From contig CM063256.1 in NCBI GenBank assembly GCA_032158295.1, positions 5,938,034 through 6,002,033 on the forward strand: a stretch of DNA of 64,000 bases, in the 5' to 3' direction. Under the pieces are notes generated by a model. That model worked only from the letters and a program-made list of their open reading frames with translations, made no database searches and had not been told where the DNA came from. Of the stretch, positions 13,601-24,605 are shown in pieces (the stretch's first letter is position 1; the number at the start of each line of letters is the position of its first letter). The position numbers and the translations under genes are program-made. Origin of the DNA: Pycnopodia helianthoides (lineage: Eukaryota > Echinodermata > Asteroidea > Forcipulatida > Asteriidae).

Positions 13601-15210
13601 CATTACAGAATTGGTAATTGTAAAATATACTTTTGATCACAGATTTACATAAAACTTACATGGTCTAATGATGATGATAGTAGAAAACATCCCTTGAAAT
13701 ATTTCTGTCTGAAATGCCATATTTGATGAGAAATAAATAAACTAATTTTCCGTTTGGAGTTTATCGCTCAGTGAGCGTTTTATTCATCTGTTGAACCTCT
13801 GATTTCTTGCAAATGTGTAATCGGTTTTTCACTATTTTCTCGTGACCCAGATGGCCGATCGATCTCAAACTTCTACAGGTTTGTCAGTTTATGTATATGG
13901 TGGATTACATAAAGTGCTTACACTGCCAGCAACTGTTTTGTTAGCAAAAACCAATTCTGTAATGTTCCTTTAACAGTATTTCTAAACGTGTCCATCTATT
14001 TTACGAGAAGTGCATCCTTACTATTACAAAGATGCACGCAGAATACAGATAACAAAATTATCTGGATTTTTATCATGAGATGGCAGAAATGACTACGTCG
14101 AAAGAAAAATCCTCCACGAAGAGCTGTAAATATGTTGTATTCATGAGCTTTGCATAGTTGGTAAATTGACTCAAAAACAAAACAATCTTATTAACGGAAA
14201 TGTAAAACATGAAGGTCACTTTCTCACACAAAAAAACAGAACAAAGTCTGCTCTTTGAAATCGAACACGAATGATTAAAAAAATAGCCTTAAGTAAAGAT
14301 ATAATCTGCAAGCGACCTGTCATTTCAATACTCTCACCATTTGAACGAAGTAAGTCAACGTGCCTGCCACCCGGACGACCTTATTAAAGCGTTTCTCAAG
14401 ATACTGCATAACAACGACAAAAGAAGAAATTACAAACAATGAAATACAAAAAAAAGAAGAAAAAAAAAGAAGAAAAAACCCAGAAACTGCTCAAAATATC
14501 AGGCATATAAGTTAAAGTAATGTTTTTGTTTTTCTCTCTCATTTACCAGCAATTGTTACACGAGAGAAGGATAGCCCGTTGCAGGTAATCGTCAGAAACC
14601 CGGATATTATCAGGTTATCCCACCTGATTTTTATCATTTCGACTCTCTTGTATAACAAAATAATTTCTTACAATATGCTACTTAATTTCCCGCTTAATTA
14701 ATGTGCATGCTCACTGTAAATAAATTAAAACATAGGGGCCCACTTAGGCAGAGGTTTTCGTGTATATCGTTCCCGTGCTTGGCGATATTAAACCTTGTTC
14801 CCCTGGCTGACCTTTACAGAAACTAACTGGGGTGTTCACATTCAAATAGATCTAAAATACCGTACCTCGTTTGCGCTAGTAACCTCCAATCGGAAGAACA
14901 CGGGGAGGAACAACCTAGTCACAGCAATCCCAGTAAGTATGTAGGCTACACCAAACAACCAGAACATGGACCCATAGATGTAAACCTCAGCTGGTGTTCC
15001 TAACACCGTGATTGCAGAGATAAAGCTTGCTACCAGAGACATAGCCACTGGGATGGGGTGCATGTTTCGGTCTGCCATCAAGAACTCCGCCGTGGTCTTC
15101 TGCTTTCCCCCAGTGCATCCATAGTACAGCCCAATGAAAACAGATACAGCAAGCATGAAGCTGAATATAACATAATCCCACACACTAAAAACAATAACTG
15201 CGTCAACCAT
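4518..15210 (-). CDS. SLC5A8-like: Gene 1: sodium-coupled monocarboxylate transporter (SLC5A8/SLC5A12-like), 15 coding exons, 629 aa
   Basis: Plasma-membrane Na+ symporter of the SLC5 family (LeuT fold); relatives move lactate, short-chain fatty acids, nicotinate and similar monocarboxylates. Exons, 5' to 3': 15210-14866, 14403-14338, 13306-13255, 12630-12563, 12176-12022, 11867-11727, 11348-11213, 10410-10322, 8479-8367, 7922-7852, 6762-6676, 6120-5948, 5641-5541, 5249-5134, 4694-4518. All phases close: 1,890 nt, no internal stop. Hallmarks in order: [31 protein letters not shown] (core helix 1), [36 protein letters not shown] (core helix 8, second sodium site), [18 protein letters not shown], and a loop with two N-glycosylation sequons (NVT, NIT). 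Length matches human SMCTs (about 610-620 aa). The ATG context is gccATGG. Every intron is GT-AG except intron 12, which starts GC. The tail ends TTEL, a possible class I PDZ ligand. Substrate within SLC5A5/6/8/12 is inferred, not proven. Confidence 0.93.
4701..4751 (+). repeat. (ACAA)n microsatellite abutting the exon 15 acceptor
   Basis: About 12-13 perfect ACAA units. On the transcribed strand this reads (TTTG)n and ends only 6 bases before the AG acceptor of gene 1 exon 15, so the repeat itself forms most of the polypyrimidine tract. Confidence 0.95.
5134..5249 (-). CDS. Gene 1 exon 14 (cytosolic tail)
   Basis: 116 nt starting [20 protein letters not shown] and ending PMRCGDDKL, with a CCCC cluster that could be palmitoylated (inference). 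Acceptor atttacag, donor gtaaaa. The same DPxL...CCLPE...PxRCG pattern is in gene 2 exon 14. Confidence 0.9.
5541..5641 (-). CDS. Gene 1 exon 13
   Basis: 101 nt: (R)[19 protein letters not shown], then [14 protein letters not shown]. Acceptor tctcctccag, donor gtaagg. Last transmembrane helix; SYAWYS is conserved in both genes. Confidence 0.93.
5948..6120 (-). CDS. Gene 1 exon 12, followed by a GC donor
   Basis: 173 nt starting [20 protein letters not shown] and ending in an extracellular loop with Cys residues and sequons NVT and NIT, then PEETR across the splice. The donor is AAG|GCGAGT (GC at 5947-5946). Choosing it gives the phase (2) and the Arg codon shared with gene 2 (PEER, donor gtacta). 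Confidence 0.88.
6676..6762 (-). CDS. Gene 1 exon 11
   Basis: 29 codons: [20 protein letters not shown] then MFFPYSNSK. Acceptor attttgcag, donor gtgcgt. The GMxGGPLxGIFxLG block is a strong sodium:solute symporter signature. Confidence 0.95.
7852..7922 (-). CDS. Gene 1 exon 10
   Basis: 71 nt reading [16 protein letters not shown] then LVNQGILQ; acceptor tttaaatag, donor gtaaga. A single membrane helix, one codon longer than gene 2 exon 10. Confidence 0.92.
8367..8479 (-). CDS. Gene 1 exon 9 (second sodium site)
   Basis: 113 nt reading (S)[20 protein letters not shown] and [17 protein letters not shown]. Acceptor tgctttag, donor gtgagc. The serine/threonine-rich STVSSGLNS segment is where LeuT-fold SLC5 proteins coordinate the second sodium ion (family knowledge). 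Confidence 0.94.
8809..8826. repeat. Perfect 18-bp palindrome at the edge of the 29-bp array
   Basis: ATGGCGATATATCGCCAT is its own reverse complement. It lies three bases before the first unit of the minisatellite in gene 1 intron 8. Confidence 0.9.
8829..10218. repeat. 29-bp minisatellite in gene 1 intron 8 (about 48 units)
   Basis: Head-to-tail units built on AGCATCCCTTCATCAGGG followed by TAGCACCAGTC. Variation is limited: CAGTC/CATTC, TCAGGG/TCGGGG, a few unit-length slips (for example at 9378). The array is nearly uniform, pointing to recent expansion or homogenisation. It lies between exon 9 and exon 8 and codes for nothing. On the transcribed strand each unit contains GCTGACT, a good branch-point-like motif, so cryptic splicing is conceivable (inference). 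Confidence 0.97.
10322..10410 (-). CDS. Gene 1 exon 8
   Basis: 89 nt reading [20 protein letters not shown] and TSSVFSAAL, phase 2, donor gtgagt. The PGLPGLF block precedes core helix 8, which is split by intron 8. That intron holds the 29-bp minisatellite. Confidence 0.94.
10879..11054 (+). mobile_element. Truncated TTAA-type MITE copy (family 1)
   Basis: Starts TTAAAGGAACATTACAGAA and follows the family consensus (taatgatgatgatagtagaaaacatccc...) to about 11054, then diverges; the right terminal repeat is missing. It sits in intron 7 of gene 1. Confidence 0.8.
11213..11348 (-). CDS. Gene 1 exon 7
   Basis: 136 nt; helix [20 protein letters not shown] then a short extracellular loop [16 protein letters not shown]. 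Acceptor ctatacag, donor gtatag. Two codons longer than gene 2 exon 7; the difference is in the loop. Confidence 0.93.
11727..11867 (-). CDS. Gene 1 exon 6
   Basis: 141 nt reading [32 protein letters not shown] and [15 protein letters not shown]. Acceptor caatgcag, donor gtgagt. Contains the conserved NQSQVQRYL motif of SLC5 transporters. Confidence 0.95.
12022..12176 (-). CDS. Gene 1 exon 5
   Basis: 155 nt, ends in phase 2, donor gtaggt. Starts [13 protein letters not shown], the sodium:solute symporter signature region, followed by a helix ([14 protein letters not shown]) and a loop ending GGRIDFLN across the splice. Confidence 0.95.
12563..12630 (-). CDS. Gene 1 exon 4
   Basis: 68 nt reading (V)[20 protein letters not shown] then TV; acceptor gtgttacag, donor gtaaga. 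A membrane helix ending in the CTFYTTV block just before the GGMKAV motif of exon 5. Confidence 0.95.
12986..13154. mobile_element. Fold-back element with CCAATTTCATAGAGCTGC ends
   Basis: Left end gagaccaggaaccaatttcatagagctgc, right end gcagctctatgaaattggtccctggtctt: an inverted repeat of nearly 30 bases around a 110-base centre, in gene 1 intron 3. A second member is at 53964-54154. No coding capacity; non-autonomous DNA element. Confidence 0.82.
13255..13306 (-). CDS. Gene 1 exon 3
   Basis: 52 nt reading [17 protein letters not shown] plus one base (phase 1), acceptor tctcacaag, donor gtaatg. A transmembrane helix with the conserved Y-A-P-x-L-A core seen in SMCT and SGLT proteins. Confidence 0.95.
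13500..13564 (+). repeat. (GTT)n/(GCTGTT)n microsatellite
   Basis: Interrupted GTT/GCT trinucleotide run in gene 1 intron 2, directly before a MITE copy at 13592. Confidence 0.9.
13592..13973 (+). mobile_element. Full-length TTAA-flanked MITE (family 1)
   Basis: 382 bp from TTAA to TTAA. The terminal inverted repeats are AGGAACATTACAGAATTGG on the left and its reverse complement on the right. No open frame. TTAA on both sides fits a TTAA-specific transposase, though TTAA could also be part of the terminal repeat. Lies in gene 1 intron 2. Confidence 0.88.
14338..14403 (-). CDS. Gene 1 exon 2
   Basis: 22 codons, [20 protein letters not shown] then QM; acceptor gttatgcag, donor gtgaga. The YLExRFN amphipathic segment is a strong SLC5 landmark. 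Same length as gene 2 exon 2 (66 nt). Confidence 0.95.
14866..15210 (-). CDS. Gene 1 exon 1 (start codon, first membrane helices)
   Basis: 115 codons from ATG at 15210 to GAG, donor gtacgg. Carries the N-terminal helix ([19 protein letters not shown]), the cytosolic GGKQKTT block, the unwound core helix [18 protein letters not shown] that lines the sodium and substrate sites, and a third helix ending RLEVTSANE. The exon ends in phase 0. Confidence 0.95.
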
Positions 15211-16767
15211 GGCTAGGCTTGACTTGATTTGTCTGGCAGACTTGTTGTCCCCTTACTGGTGTTAGTATGTACCGCTACGGTGTTCAACTTGTTGAAAAAT
15301 CACCACACTGATGCCCAAATGACTGCACAAAGAAATGACTAACAACTCAAAACAGTCTCCCAGTTGCCAAATATTTCATCTTCAACAAAATAAGAATACA
15401 AGTTCATGACAAACATTGATCGCGTAGCTGAATAAATAATACTAAATGCATTGGCAGAAATCACAATGTTTTTCTGACATGAACTACCAAGTTCTGCTTT
15501 CTGTTATAGGTTTTTTTGTATGCATTTTTTGTGCATGCCCTGAAAGTCAACAAATCGTGCACCATTATCACTGTTTAAATAAACATCCAGGGACTTGATG
15601 ATTTTGTGTAAAATAGATGCAGCTCTTACAGGTGACTATATGTAAATATATCTAGCGCTGTATTCAGCTAAGTTCAAACATATCTGTGCAGACTGGAAGG
15701 GAACAACCTGGGCGGTGAAAAAGGTATAAAATATCAAGGGTCATCTTAAAATCAATAAGGCAAAGTTCAAGTTAGTTTGTTCACTCCGATCGTTGAATCA
15801 CAGAAAGCCTTATAAAATTAGCCTCAGGTTTTTGAGTGCAACATTTGGCTAAGCGCCACTCCCCGAAATAACTTTTGTTTCACCGGCTACACCCCTGAAA
15901 ATTCATCAGCCATACCAGACAATGTAACTCTTCTACATACACCAAGGACACTCACTTTCTGGATGTTGAGGTTCTAAAGACGGATGATGGCTTGAACACA
16001 GATCTCTTTGTTAAACCCACAGATAAGTTACATCAAAACCAACATAGCCTACATGCCTGACTGCAGTCAGGCCCTCAGACTCCGTCGAAGCCGTTCTAAT
16101 AAGAAAAATACAAAATCCATCACTCACAGCAACTAAAGAAACACCTTGTTTCCCGGGGTCATGGCTCTCTAGCAGTCCATCAAGCGATCCAGAGAGTCAA
16201 GGCTCGTTCTAAGGGAGTCTGTACTCTCCAAAGGACCCAAGCAACAACAGGGTTCGAAGGAGAAAGTTCCCATTGTTGTCACTTTTCACCCTTCACTTCC
16301 TCACTTCCTCCACTCATAAAAATTAATAACTAGTTCTAATCATCATATTCTTCAAACATCAGATCAATTTCAACGCTAACAACACGGGCGAGAAATAACA
16401 CATAAAACAACTCAAAGTCAAAAAAATATATAATATACGACATCTGTCAAAATTACAATGAACTAACTGCAACTTTTAATATACTCAATGTTATAAGGCG
16501 TGAGAACAATCAATTATTTAAATTAGTTTTTCATCATAATGCCAATCAATCCCAAGAAGGCAACAAATGGACCTAATCTGCATCAATGCTATGGTGGTAC
16601 ATGTACTACTTGTTTAGTTATACCTCTATCGGGCATAGCACCTTTCAACATCAAAGTTGTCAACAACCCCTTTTCTTAAAACGATTTAAACAAACAAATA
16701 AAAAATTGTTTATCACTAAAAATTCAAATTTATTTGCATGTAATAATTGCAAACTGTTGCAAATTGC

Positions 16768-17162
16768 AAAAGGAACATGACAGAATTGGTAAGAACAAAA
16801 CTTGTAAAAATACTTTTTGATCACAGATTTACATAAAACTTACACGGTCTAATGATGATGATAGTAGAAAACATCCCTTGAAATATTTCTGTCTGAAATG
16901 CCATATTTGATGAGAAATGAACAAACTAATTTTCCGATTGGAGTTTATCGCTTAGTAAGCATTTTATTCATTTGTTGAATCTATATGATTTCATGCAAAA
17001 TAATGTTTAATAAGTTTTTCACTATTTTCTCGTGACCCAGATGGCCGATCGATCTCAAACTTCTACAGGTTTGTCAGTTTATGTATATGGTGGATTACAT
17101 AAAGTGCTTACACTGCCAGCAACTGTTTTGTCAGCAAAAACCAATCTGTAATGTTCCTTTAA
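16768..17162 (+). mobile_element. MITE copy (family 1) with damaged left end
   Basis: Same interior as 13592-13973. The left end reads gcaAAAGGAACATGACAGAATTGG, so TTAA is lost and the terminal repeat has a mutation. The right end ends CTGTAATGTTCCTTTAA. Confidence 0.87.
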
Positions 17163-20100
17163 CTTGGAAAGGTTTCACGAATTGAACGGGGGGATTTTCT
17201 CTTACTTTCTTGTAACGAACTCTAATATCAGGACACGTTGAGTTAAATTAAACGAAACAGTCTTCACTTAAGGCTGAAAAGAAAGAACCTCATTTATTCT
17301 TTTGGTAGGAGTTCATTTATAAATTGTTCCCATTGTTGCATGTTACTATTATAGGCTTCTTACATTATTGTAAAACCAGGGTTCTTCAGCTAAGCTGAAA
17401 CATTTCTGTGCACAAAATAACACGTTATAACAAAAAGGGTTATTAAGTGGTCTTGTAAATTAAGCGTCGCACTTTGACCTTTGCATGACCTTGACCATGG
17501 TTGGGAGACTCGGAATATATAGTGGCCTCTATTGTTGATATATCGCAGTTGTTAATTCTAAGAGTAATCTCCTTAATTTTCAAAGAATGTACTTTTCTCT
17601 AATTGTCTGCTACATTGTTAAAACTACCTTCTCAAGTCTAATACTAAAAATCACAGCAAAGCCGCATATTATAACACGCTAAATAACTATTACACAAATA
17701 TTGGATGCATGTGAGTGCATGAGTCACAATATAATATAGCCATGGGATGAAATCTGGACTGATTCATTTCATATTTCACCGACTGATTATGACTGCGACA
17801 ACACACGAAGGAAATGCATTCAACACTTGTTTTTCATAACTCACGCACAGATTCTCGCACTTTGAATTTTTTTTCACAACAAAACTCAAAATAGAAATGG
17901 AAATTCATCCAGCCCATACTACATAAAGTATGGATTGGGGGACCCCTTCTAAACAACGTGGACGGCTCTGCGTGAACACCAACCGTGTCTGCCGTGACCT
18001 TGCTTCGTTTGCCAAACGGGCGGGGAACAATTAGTTTAGAAATGACGCCCAGGAGCCCCGTTCTTTAATTATTTTATAAGACTCCTACATTAAATTTTGG
18101 AGCGTCGCTGCAGTAAGTCTAGACACAATAAAGGACGACATGTGACGCGTGTTCCACCAATCAAATGACAAGGATCTGTGTGTGTGTGTGATGTATAAGA
18201 GCACTTTTATATTATAATTGTGAGTTTGTTCAGACCAAATACACACAAATAAAAACATCAACAATAAAAACTACACACAAAAACTAAAAAGAAATATTAA
18301 GATTCCTGAATTTAGAAGGAGAAAGAAAAAAGTAAGCGAAGTAAGTAAAATTTAGGCGAGTAAAGTTAAACATTTAAAACTTTATCAAAAGATATATGAG
18401 CCAAATCTGCAGGGCAATAGCATTCTACAGTTTACACCACGAAAAAAATAAGTTCGATTAAGATATAGTGAACATTTGAACAAACAAACAACATTTGTAA
18501 TAGCTTTACAATAAAAACAAGGTTCATACTTTTAATCGTTAAAAAAACATCGAGTACAAAAATTCCATATTTAAAGAAACGTATAATATAATGCTTAAAA
18601 TTGTAGTATGGAGACCACTGCATAATGCAGCGAGTCTACTGACTTTGAGTACTGTTTTAGCTTAAACTGAATGTAATTAAAGGGAGCGTTTAAACAGTTT
18701 CATTGACATTGCCCCAGTCAAAGACACACGATTGAGCTCTGACAAAGGCTACTGAACGATCAACCAGGCCCCCTCTCGTTTGAAACGTATTGAACCAAGG
18801 AAAATGTCAATGTCAACGGTTTTTTTCTCCCCCCTCTTTTTTTTTTTAATATTCACCAAAAATAATATCAAAAATATGGTTTTCCAGGTAAGTTACGACT
18901 ACCTTTCATCTCCCCCTCGTTTTTTATAAGCTGATTGAAGTAATTATTTTACTATAAATAGCGTGGCAGCACGTCGCCATCGTTTTGTGGCGTCACTATC
19001 CCAGGTCTGTCTCTAGTACCCCACTTCACGAACAGAGTAGCAGTGTCTGACTCGACCAGCGTGACGTCATGGGCAACACGATTGACACGGGGAGCCGGCC
19101 CAGGCCAGCTAGTATGTGAACACACCCAACCATTAATGAATGAAAGATAGTGGTACATAACACTCGGCCCGAGACAATGACACACTTTAAATATAGAGTG
19201 GAATAAGTTGCTACTAAATTGTTGAGATAGATAAGCTTCGCAGGACGTTTTATAAAATTCAGTCCAATATTTTAATTAAAAATTCCCCCAAATATGCTTA
19301 CCCTGATAACAAACAAGTGACACTGTCATGTCTATTTCGGCAATACGCCAACCTACCACCTCTTCCCATAATACAAAATAGACAGTAGCTTAATCGTTAA
19401 AACTTTCAGCTTTTCCTACCCTGAAGAAGCCCCATCACCAAACTATTGAATTTGTGCAATGCACAAAACATCTTTCATCTACAAGCTGTTGGACTAGTTG
19501 TTTACAACTTGGTGTCGTATTCTGTTTCCGTTGTATAATGATATGCTGGTGGAGGTTCTTGTGTGTCTGGGTTGGTCTCATTCCCTTGTTTAGTCTCCAA
19601 CCCATTTTCAGCATTTACGACTACTCCCTCCTGATCAAAGACAAAAAAACCAAATCAGATATTTAAACTGTTTCTTTAGAAAGTTCGCAATGGTAATTGG
19701 AGTATGATAACTCTAATCTGGTAGACCCTCTTAACAATTTACTAAAACCAACTTTTTTAATTGACCCGTGCAAAAGGATTCTCGGCGAAAGGTCGTCCAG
19801 TTTCCGGACATCAGCTTCTGTAGCTTGACCTTTTCGCCGTTCATGAGAAGTTTTGGACCGAATTTTGTGATAATTGTTTGACTTGTGAATCCTTTAATCT
19901 GTCTTGATGATTATAAAACGAGATATTCCCCCTTAGGTTTCAAATGTGCAAGTCCAAGCACGCGGCCCTTATTCAATTTTTGATCGTGATCGGTACACCA
20001 TTTTTTAAACATAAAACGTATGTGTGCACCAGCTGTGACCTGTTCATAGCTCAATGATGTTCACAATGAGTAATGATTATTCATTAACTTGATAATTCCC

Positions 20101-20189
20101 CAATTGGTCGCATCGGGTCAAACCCCATTTTCAACAAAGAGCGGAGTTCCCCAGTTACGTCAGAAATCTCAGATGTTTTATATTTTTCG

Positions 20190-20534
20190 TTAAAGCACAT
20201 GTACAACATTGGTAATTTTCAAAGACTGGTATCCGCACTTTATGTGACCCAATTTACACATGAAATAACAAACCTGTGAAGTGTTAAGCTCAATCGGTCT
20301 TCGGAGTCACGAGAAAACAGTGAAAAACCCCATTATATGTTTTCACTGGTTTCAAACATCGGGTTTTGGAAACTCGAGATAAAGACTGTTTTATTCATGT
20401 CCTAAAAACTATAGCATCTCAAGCGAAACTAGTTCCAGGGAAGTTTTCCACCATGACCATATTTATACCATGTAAGTGAAAATCTGTGCACATTTATATT
20501 TTTCAATCTTACCAATATTGTACACATCCTTTAA
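20190..20534 (+). mobile_element. Diverged TTAA-type MITE relative (family 2)
   Basis: Starts TTAAAGCACATGTACAACAT, ends with TTACCAATATTGTACACATCCTTTAA. It shares with family 1 the layout TTAAAG...TACA..ATTGGTAA and interior words (acctgt, ctcaatcggtc, cacgagaaaacagtgaaaaacc) but is otherwise quite different. Confidence 0.72.
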
Positions 20535-21788
20535 ACAAACATAACAAAATATTAATTTGCGGGAATGAAACAAATTCGAGGCGACAAATTATTTTCTTTT
20601 CTTTTTTCAATTGTTTTACCTGTACTGTTAGGGAATCTGTACAATAAAGAGCTCAATTTACTTACAGTCTGTTTGCTTTTGGAACCATGTGTATTAATCT
20701 TCAATAAATTACGCCACCAAGAGTTATGGCCAATTCAGTTGTGACTTGTTAGTAGGCTACTCCGAAAACTTCAAAGGAAGGACCACATCAAATACAGTAC
20801 AGACCCGCGTATGTGTGTACATCAGCTCAGCGAGGTTCACGTGTGTTAATAAGTCATAGTTTAATGAGTCTGATTTACGTATATGAAGTGATTTCACTGT
20901 TAGTAGTGGTTAATATCTCACGTATGCAAGAAATTGGCGAGTAAAGCATGAGTATTGAGTGCAGTGGATGGTCAGTTTCAAGTTAAAAGAAAAGTGATGC
21001 ACTGAAATATCAACTGTGCAGTCAAACATAATCTAGCACAAAATCTATAAGTGCAAATATCACCATACATATTTCTTTCGTATCCTCCCATTGTTGTTGT
21101 TCGTTTGTTTGTTTGTTTTACTTTGTAATTCATTAACTGTGATTATCAACGTTTTAAACGAAAGTGGAGCATTTCGCTTTGAAAGATTAAGTCATCATTG
21201 GTCCCTTGCAGGCTCAAACAATAATGACATGAATTTGATGAATGATACTAAGACATTATTTAAAATAGTTAAAACAATCTAGACTAGAAGTAATTTCAAC
21301 CAATCTACTAGAGCGGACAAGTACACCTGTAGCAATTTTGTGAACTATGTGACTAACTTATGTTAACTATACTATGTCAATCGGGTGTTTTGAATAACCT
21401 TCACAGAACTTGATTGTTAAGATTGTGGTGGTCTAAGAGTCAGTGGAAAGCTTTTCATTAGTTAATAATATTTTCAGATCCAATACATTCTAATCTAAAG
21501 GGAATCATGACATGGTTTCTACCCCACACCTCCAATCTCGAAGGTAATAATACATGAGCAGTGTGTTTATTCAAAGATCAGTTGACGAAGATAAAGGTAA
21601 TGCATATTTAATATTCGTCTTTGAATATGACGAATTACCTTTTCCATTTGTAACGGAAATACTGTTAAGTGCCAAGAGACTTTTTTCATAAAAACACAAC
21701 ATAGTTTGATGCTTTTTTTTGGCGAATAAAAGCCAATGATGAACTAATACAAATTTCTTGAAATACATAAACTATTATTCGTTGCTCT

Positions 21789-21809
21789 AAAAAAAAAAAA
21801 AAAAAAAAA
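21789..21809 (+). repeat. Poly(A) run
   Basis: 21 consecutive A. No LINE or SINE body is recognisable immediately upstream, so a retroposon origin is not supported. Confidence 0.9.
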
Positions 21810-22477
21810 TTACTCTCTCTCGATAACGTGATTACGTAGTCTGGTGAGATTTTTTACAATGTTGCATAGGGTTGAATGAGTAGAGTGGAGGGAATCTTAT
21901 CCACGCATTGATCATGCATCATACTTTTAAGATTGTCATAGTTTACCCTTACGTGACAGTAGATATAACCTGTAACTGAAACACATTATTGTTTGAAACG
22001 GTTAACTTTATTAAATTTAGAACACACACAAAACAGGAAGTAGCCTACATTAAATAATGTTTTAAAATGTTAGTTACACTATTCGACATTATTTAATAAA
22101 CTATTGCATCACAATGTACAATAGACCATTTACACACAGCGCTCGGTGAATGTCACATTTTTTTGCGTATTGATCACTAGCCCCACGTAGCAAACGTTTG
22201 CCAGCAAAAGTAGAAAGTTGCATTTTTTTCAAGCAGATGGAAGCCAGACTTTAAGCTACATTGACTGAAGTCAATCAGTATGAACTATTTCATTCACACC
22301 TCTGCAACCAATTATGTAGAATTCGATTCACACAGCATTGGTTGGCCTTTGTAGCCCAATATGTGTAAGCAAAAATGCTTCACGTGGGTCAGAAAATAAA
22401 CGCGCAGTTCGTGATTATTGTAGACGTAATTATTTTAGTAATTTACGTAATTTTTTTTGTACATCATACAACTGATA

Positions 22478-22599
22478 CACGCTGTGATGGGGTCCATGGT
22501 GTTTTGTACACCCAAGGGGACAAATGGCACCAGAGGCGAGGCCGAGGGTGCCAATTTCTCTGAGGGTGTACAAAACCCATGGACCCCGTCACAGTGTGC
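22478..22599. repeat. Hairpin element with GAGGCGAGGCCGAG loop
   Basis: The left arm cacgctgtgatggggtccatgg pairs with ccatggaccccgtcacagtgtg. Inner arms GGGGACAAATGGCACC / GGTGCCAATTTCTC surround a GC-rich loop. Long open frames here on both strands are shadows of the palindrome. Confidence 0.85.
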
Positions 22600-22609
22600 A
22601 ACAATTGTT

Positions 22610-23024
22610 TTGTTATACCACGGTAATAATTCCTCTTCTTTGGAGGCAAACTGTTGTCATCTTCAAACATTGTTACAACGAAATTGGCACAGTTTAATAA
22701 GCAGACGAATAGTGGCGAACAATTGTAAACAACAATGGCGGAACGGTCGTTGAAATAAAAACATTTCTTTACTGTTACCTCGAACCCGAGGCTATTTCTA
22801 ATTGTACAAAGCTCTTGAAACAACTAACGGTGGGCACGATCAAGGTAATGCATCCCTAGGGACACATCACTCAATCCAATAAACAATACGTATTTTATGC
22901 ATTGAGCACTACGCACTATAGACACCAAATTTCTGGCCTTAGCCATGTTACACGCGTCTTTGTAACATCTTGTGATTGATTCTCGACCTATAAAACTTCA
23001 CAATCTATTACCGTGGTATAACAA
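22610..23024. repeat. Inverted repeat with 18-bp perfect arms
   Basis: TTGTTATACCACGGTAAT at 22610-22627 and its exact reverse complement at 23007-23024 enclose about 380 bases without genes. Possibly a small DNA element directly beside the hairpin at 22478. Confidence 0.7.
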
Positions 23025-24464
23025 GATTTGATGTACTTTGTTAGTGAACTGAATCCATGTATCAATCTTGGTGACTGCAATCGTTCCCATTCGACCGTGC
23101 AGTAAGTCTATTGTACATAATAATCGGGGAGAACGGGTGATGGTACACACTGGAACAAAGAATGACTTCAAAAGTAAAACATTTTCATCAATTTCTCAAC
23201 TGAAGCAAAAACGTCGTCAAGCACACAAAATCAACGTTTACAAGAATGTATCATTTGCCCGTCGAAATCATTACACTTAAAATGAGTCGATTGACCTGTA
23301 TGAACTACTTCACTGTCATCTCTGCAAACAATTAGCGGAAAAATAATTCAGAAAATATTGTTCAAACCTACAACTCTTTGCAATGTGGTTAAAATAAAAA
23401 AGCAGCGCCACATTTGAGCTTTTTATAAATAGAAACACGATTTCCTGGTAGGTGTTTTCCTATTAGAGATAACTGCAATAAAATGAGACCGGTTCTTTTT
23501 ATACACGAAGTAACGTAGCTATCTTATGACTTATTTCAAGTACGATATGAAATTTTTTCGCTTTCGAATGTTCAAAAATTGTCTGGAATTTACCGACACG
23601 GCTTCCAGCGCTTGTTATTCTTGATTTCAAGAGGTTCTTTACCTATGGTAGGTTATTTCCACTTATGCACGCTACATGGATTTAGTATATACTACAAGTT
23701 GGCGTTATGAAACTTCAGGCAATTTAGAGTGAATTTTGTTACTTGTTCCAGTATGTACCTGATCACAGGGACACTGACGACCACGTATACTACTATATGG
23801 TTAGGTTGGTTGGGACAGAGGTACAGTTCAACTTACAATAACTCAAACGGCCCGTTCAAAGTCAGGATCCTCGGTTACTGGGCCCAGTTTATAACTTGTA
23901 AACTATAAGGAGTAAATTTGAATGTACATTTTTTAGTCGACACGACTTCGATGGTGAACGAGAAGTCAGAAAAGGAGTAAATAGTTAATTCAAGAATGAA
24001 AAGCAAAAGAAAAGAAGCAGATTGCCTTTAGAAGAAGAAAAACAACAACATTAGCAAATTTAAAACAATTATATTTAGTTACATAATTTCATGCTGAAAA
24101 ATAATACTCCAATAAAATAAATAAATAATGAGCAAAGCATGCATTATACAAACATGAGAAGTGATAGCCAAGGCGGTGGTATGACGATTCCACACTTGAC
24201 ACTATTGTTCAGTCAAAGACCAAACAGTACTTTTAATTACTAAGAGAAGTGTATTGATTTTTTCCCTTCAGTTCTTCCAATACAAACAATCGTACAATCA
24301 GGTTGAAATAATTTGAACAAAGAAGGTAATTATAGTCTTGCGAAAGTGCAGATAAATGGTGTAAAGTTGTCAGGGTTCATGATAAAAATATTTAAAAAAA
24401 AACTTGAAATAAGAGAGTGAATTTTTGGGAAAGCCTTTATTAGGAGCTCTTAAAATTAAAAATC

Positions 24465-24470
24465 TTTATT
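24465..24470 (-). terminator. Candidate polyadenylation signal for gene 2
   Basis: AATAAA on the minus strand, about 135 bases past the proposed gene 2 stop (24606). A second copy is at 24436-24441. Position only. Confidence 0.3.
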
Positions 24471-24605
24471 TTCCCCCTGAACCTATGTATTATATGTCTG
24501 GAGTTCCGGTAAAATGATTCGTCAGCCACTCCTTTTCTATCTCACTTTTTAGTATAGCAATCAGTAATGATCTAGTAATGGTCATTTGTCAGCAGCTTCA
24601 AGCAT

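Larger units (their letters stand above)
15211..24605. other. Intergenic DNA between gene 1 start and gene 2 end
   Basis: About 9.4 kb. It must contain the gene 1 promoter and 5' UTR (just above 15210) and the gene 2 3' UTR (just below 24606). It holds one MITE (16768-17162), one diverged relative (20190-20534), a poly(A) run (21789-21809), and hairpin elements (22478-22599, 22610-23024). Open frames are short and unrecognised. No TATA box or promoter can be assigned with confidence. Confidence 0.6.

Noticed and set aside
22464..22823. 119-codon frame and opposite-strand frames
   Set aside because: Created by the hairpin at 22478-22599; both strands give similar peptides, typical of a palindrome.
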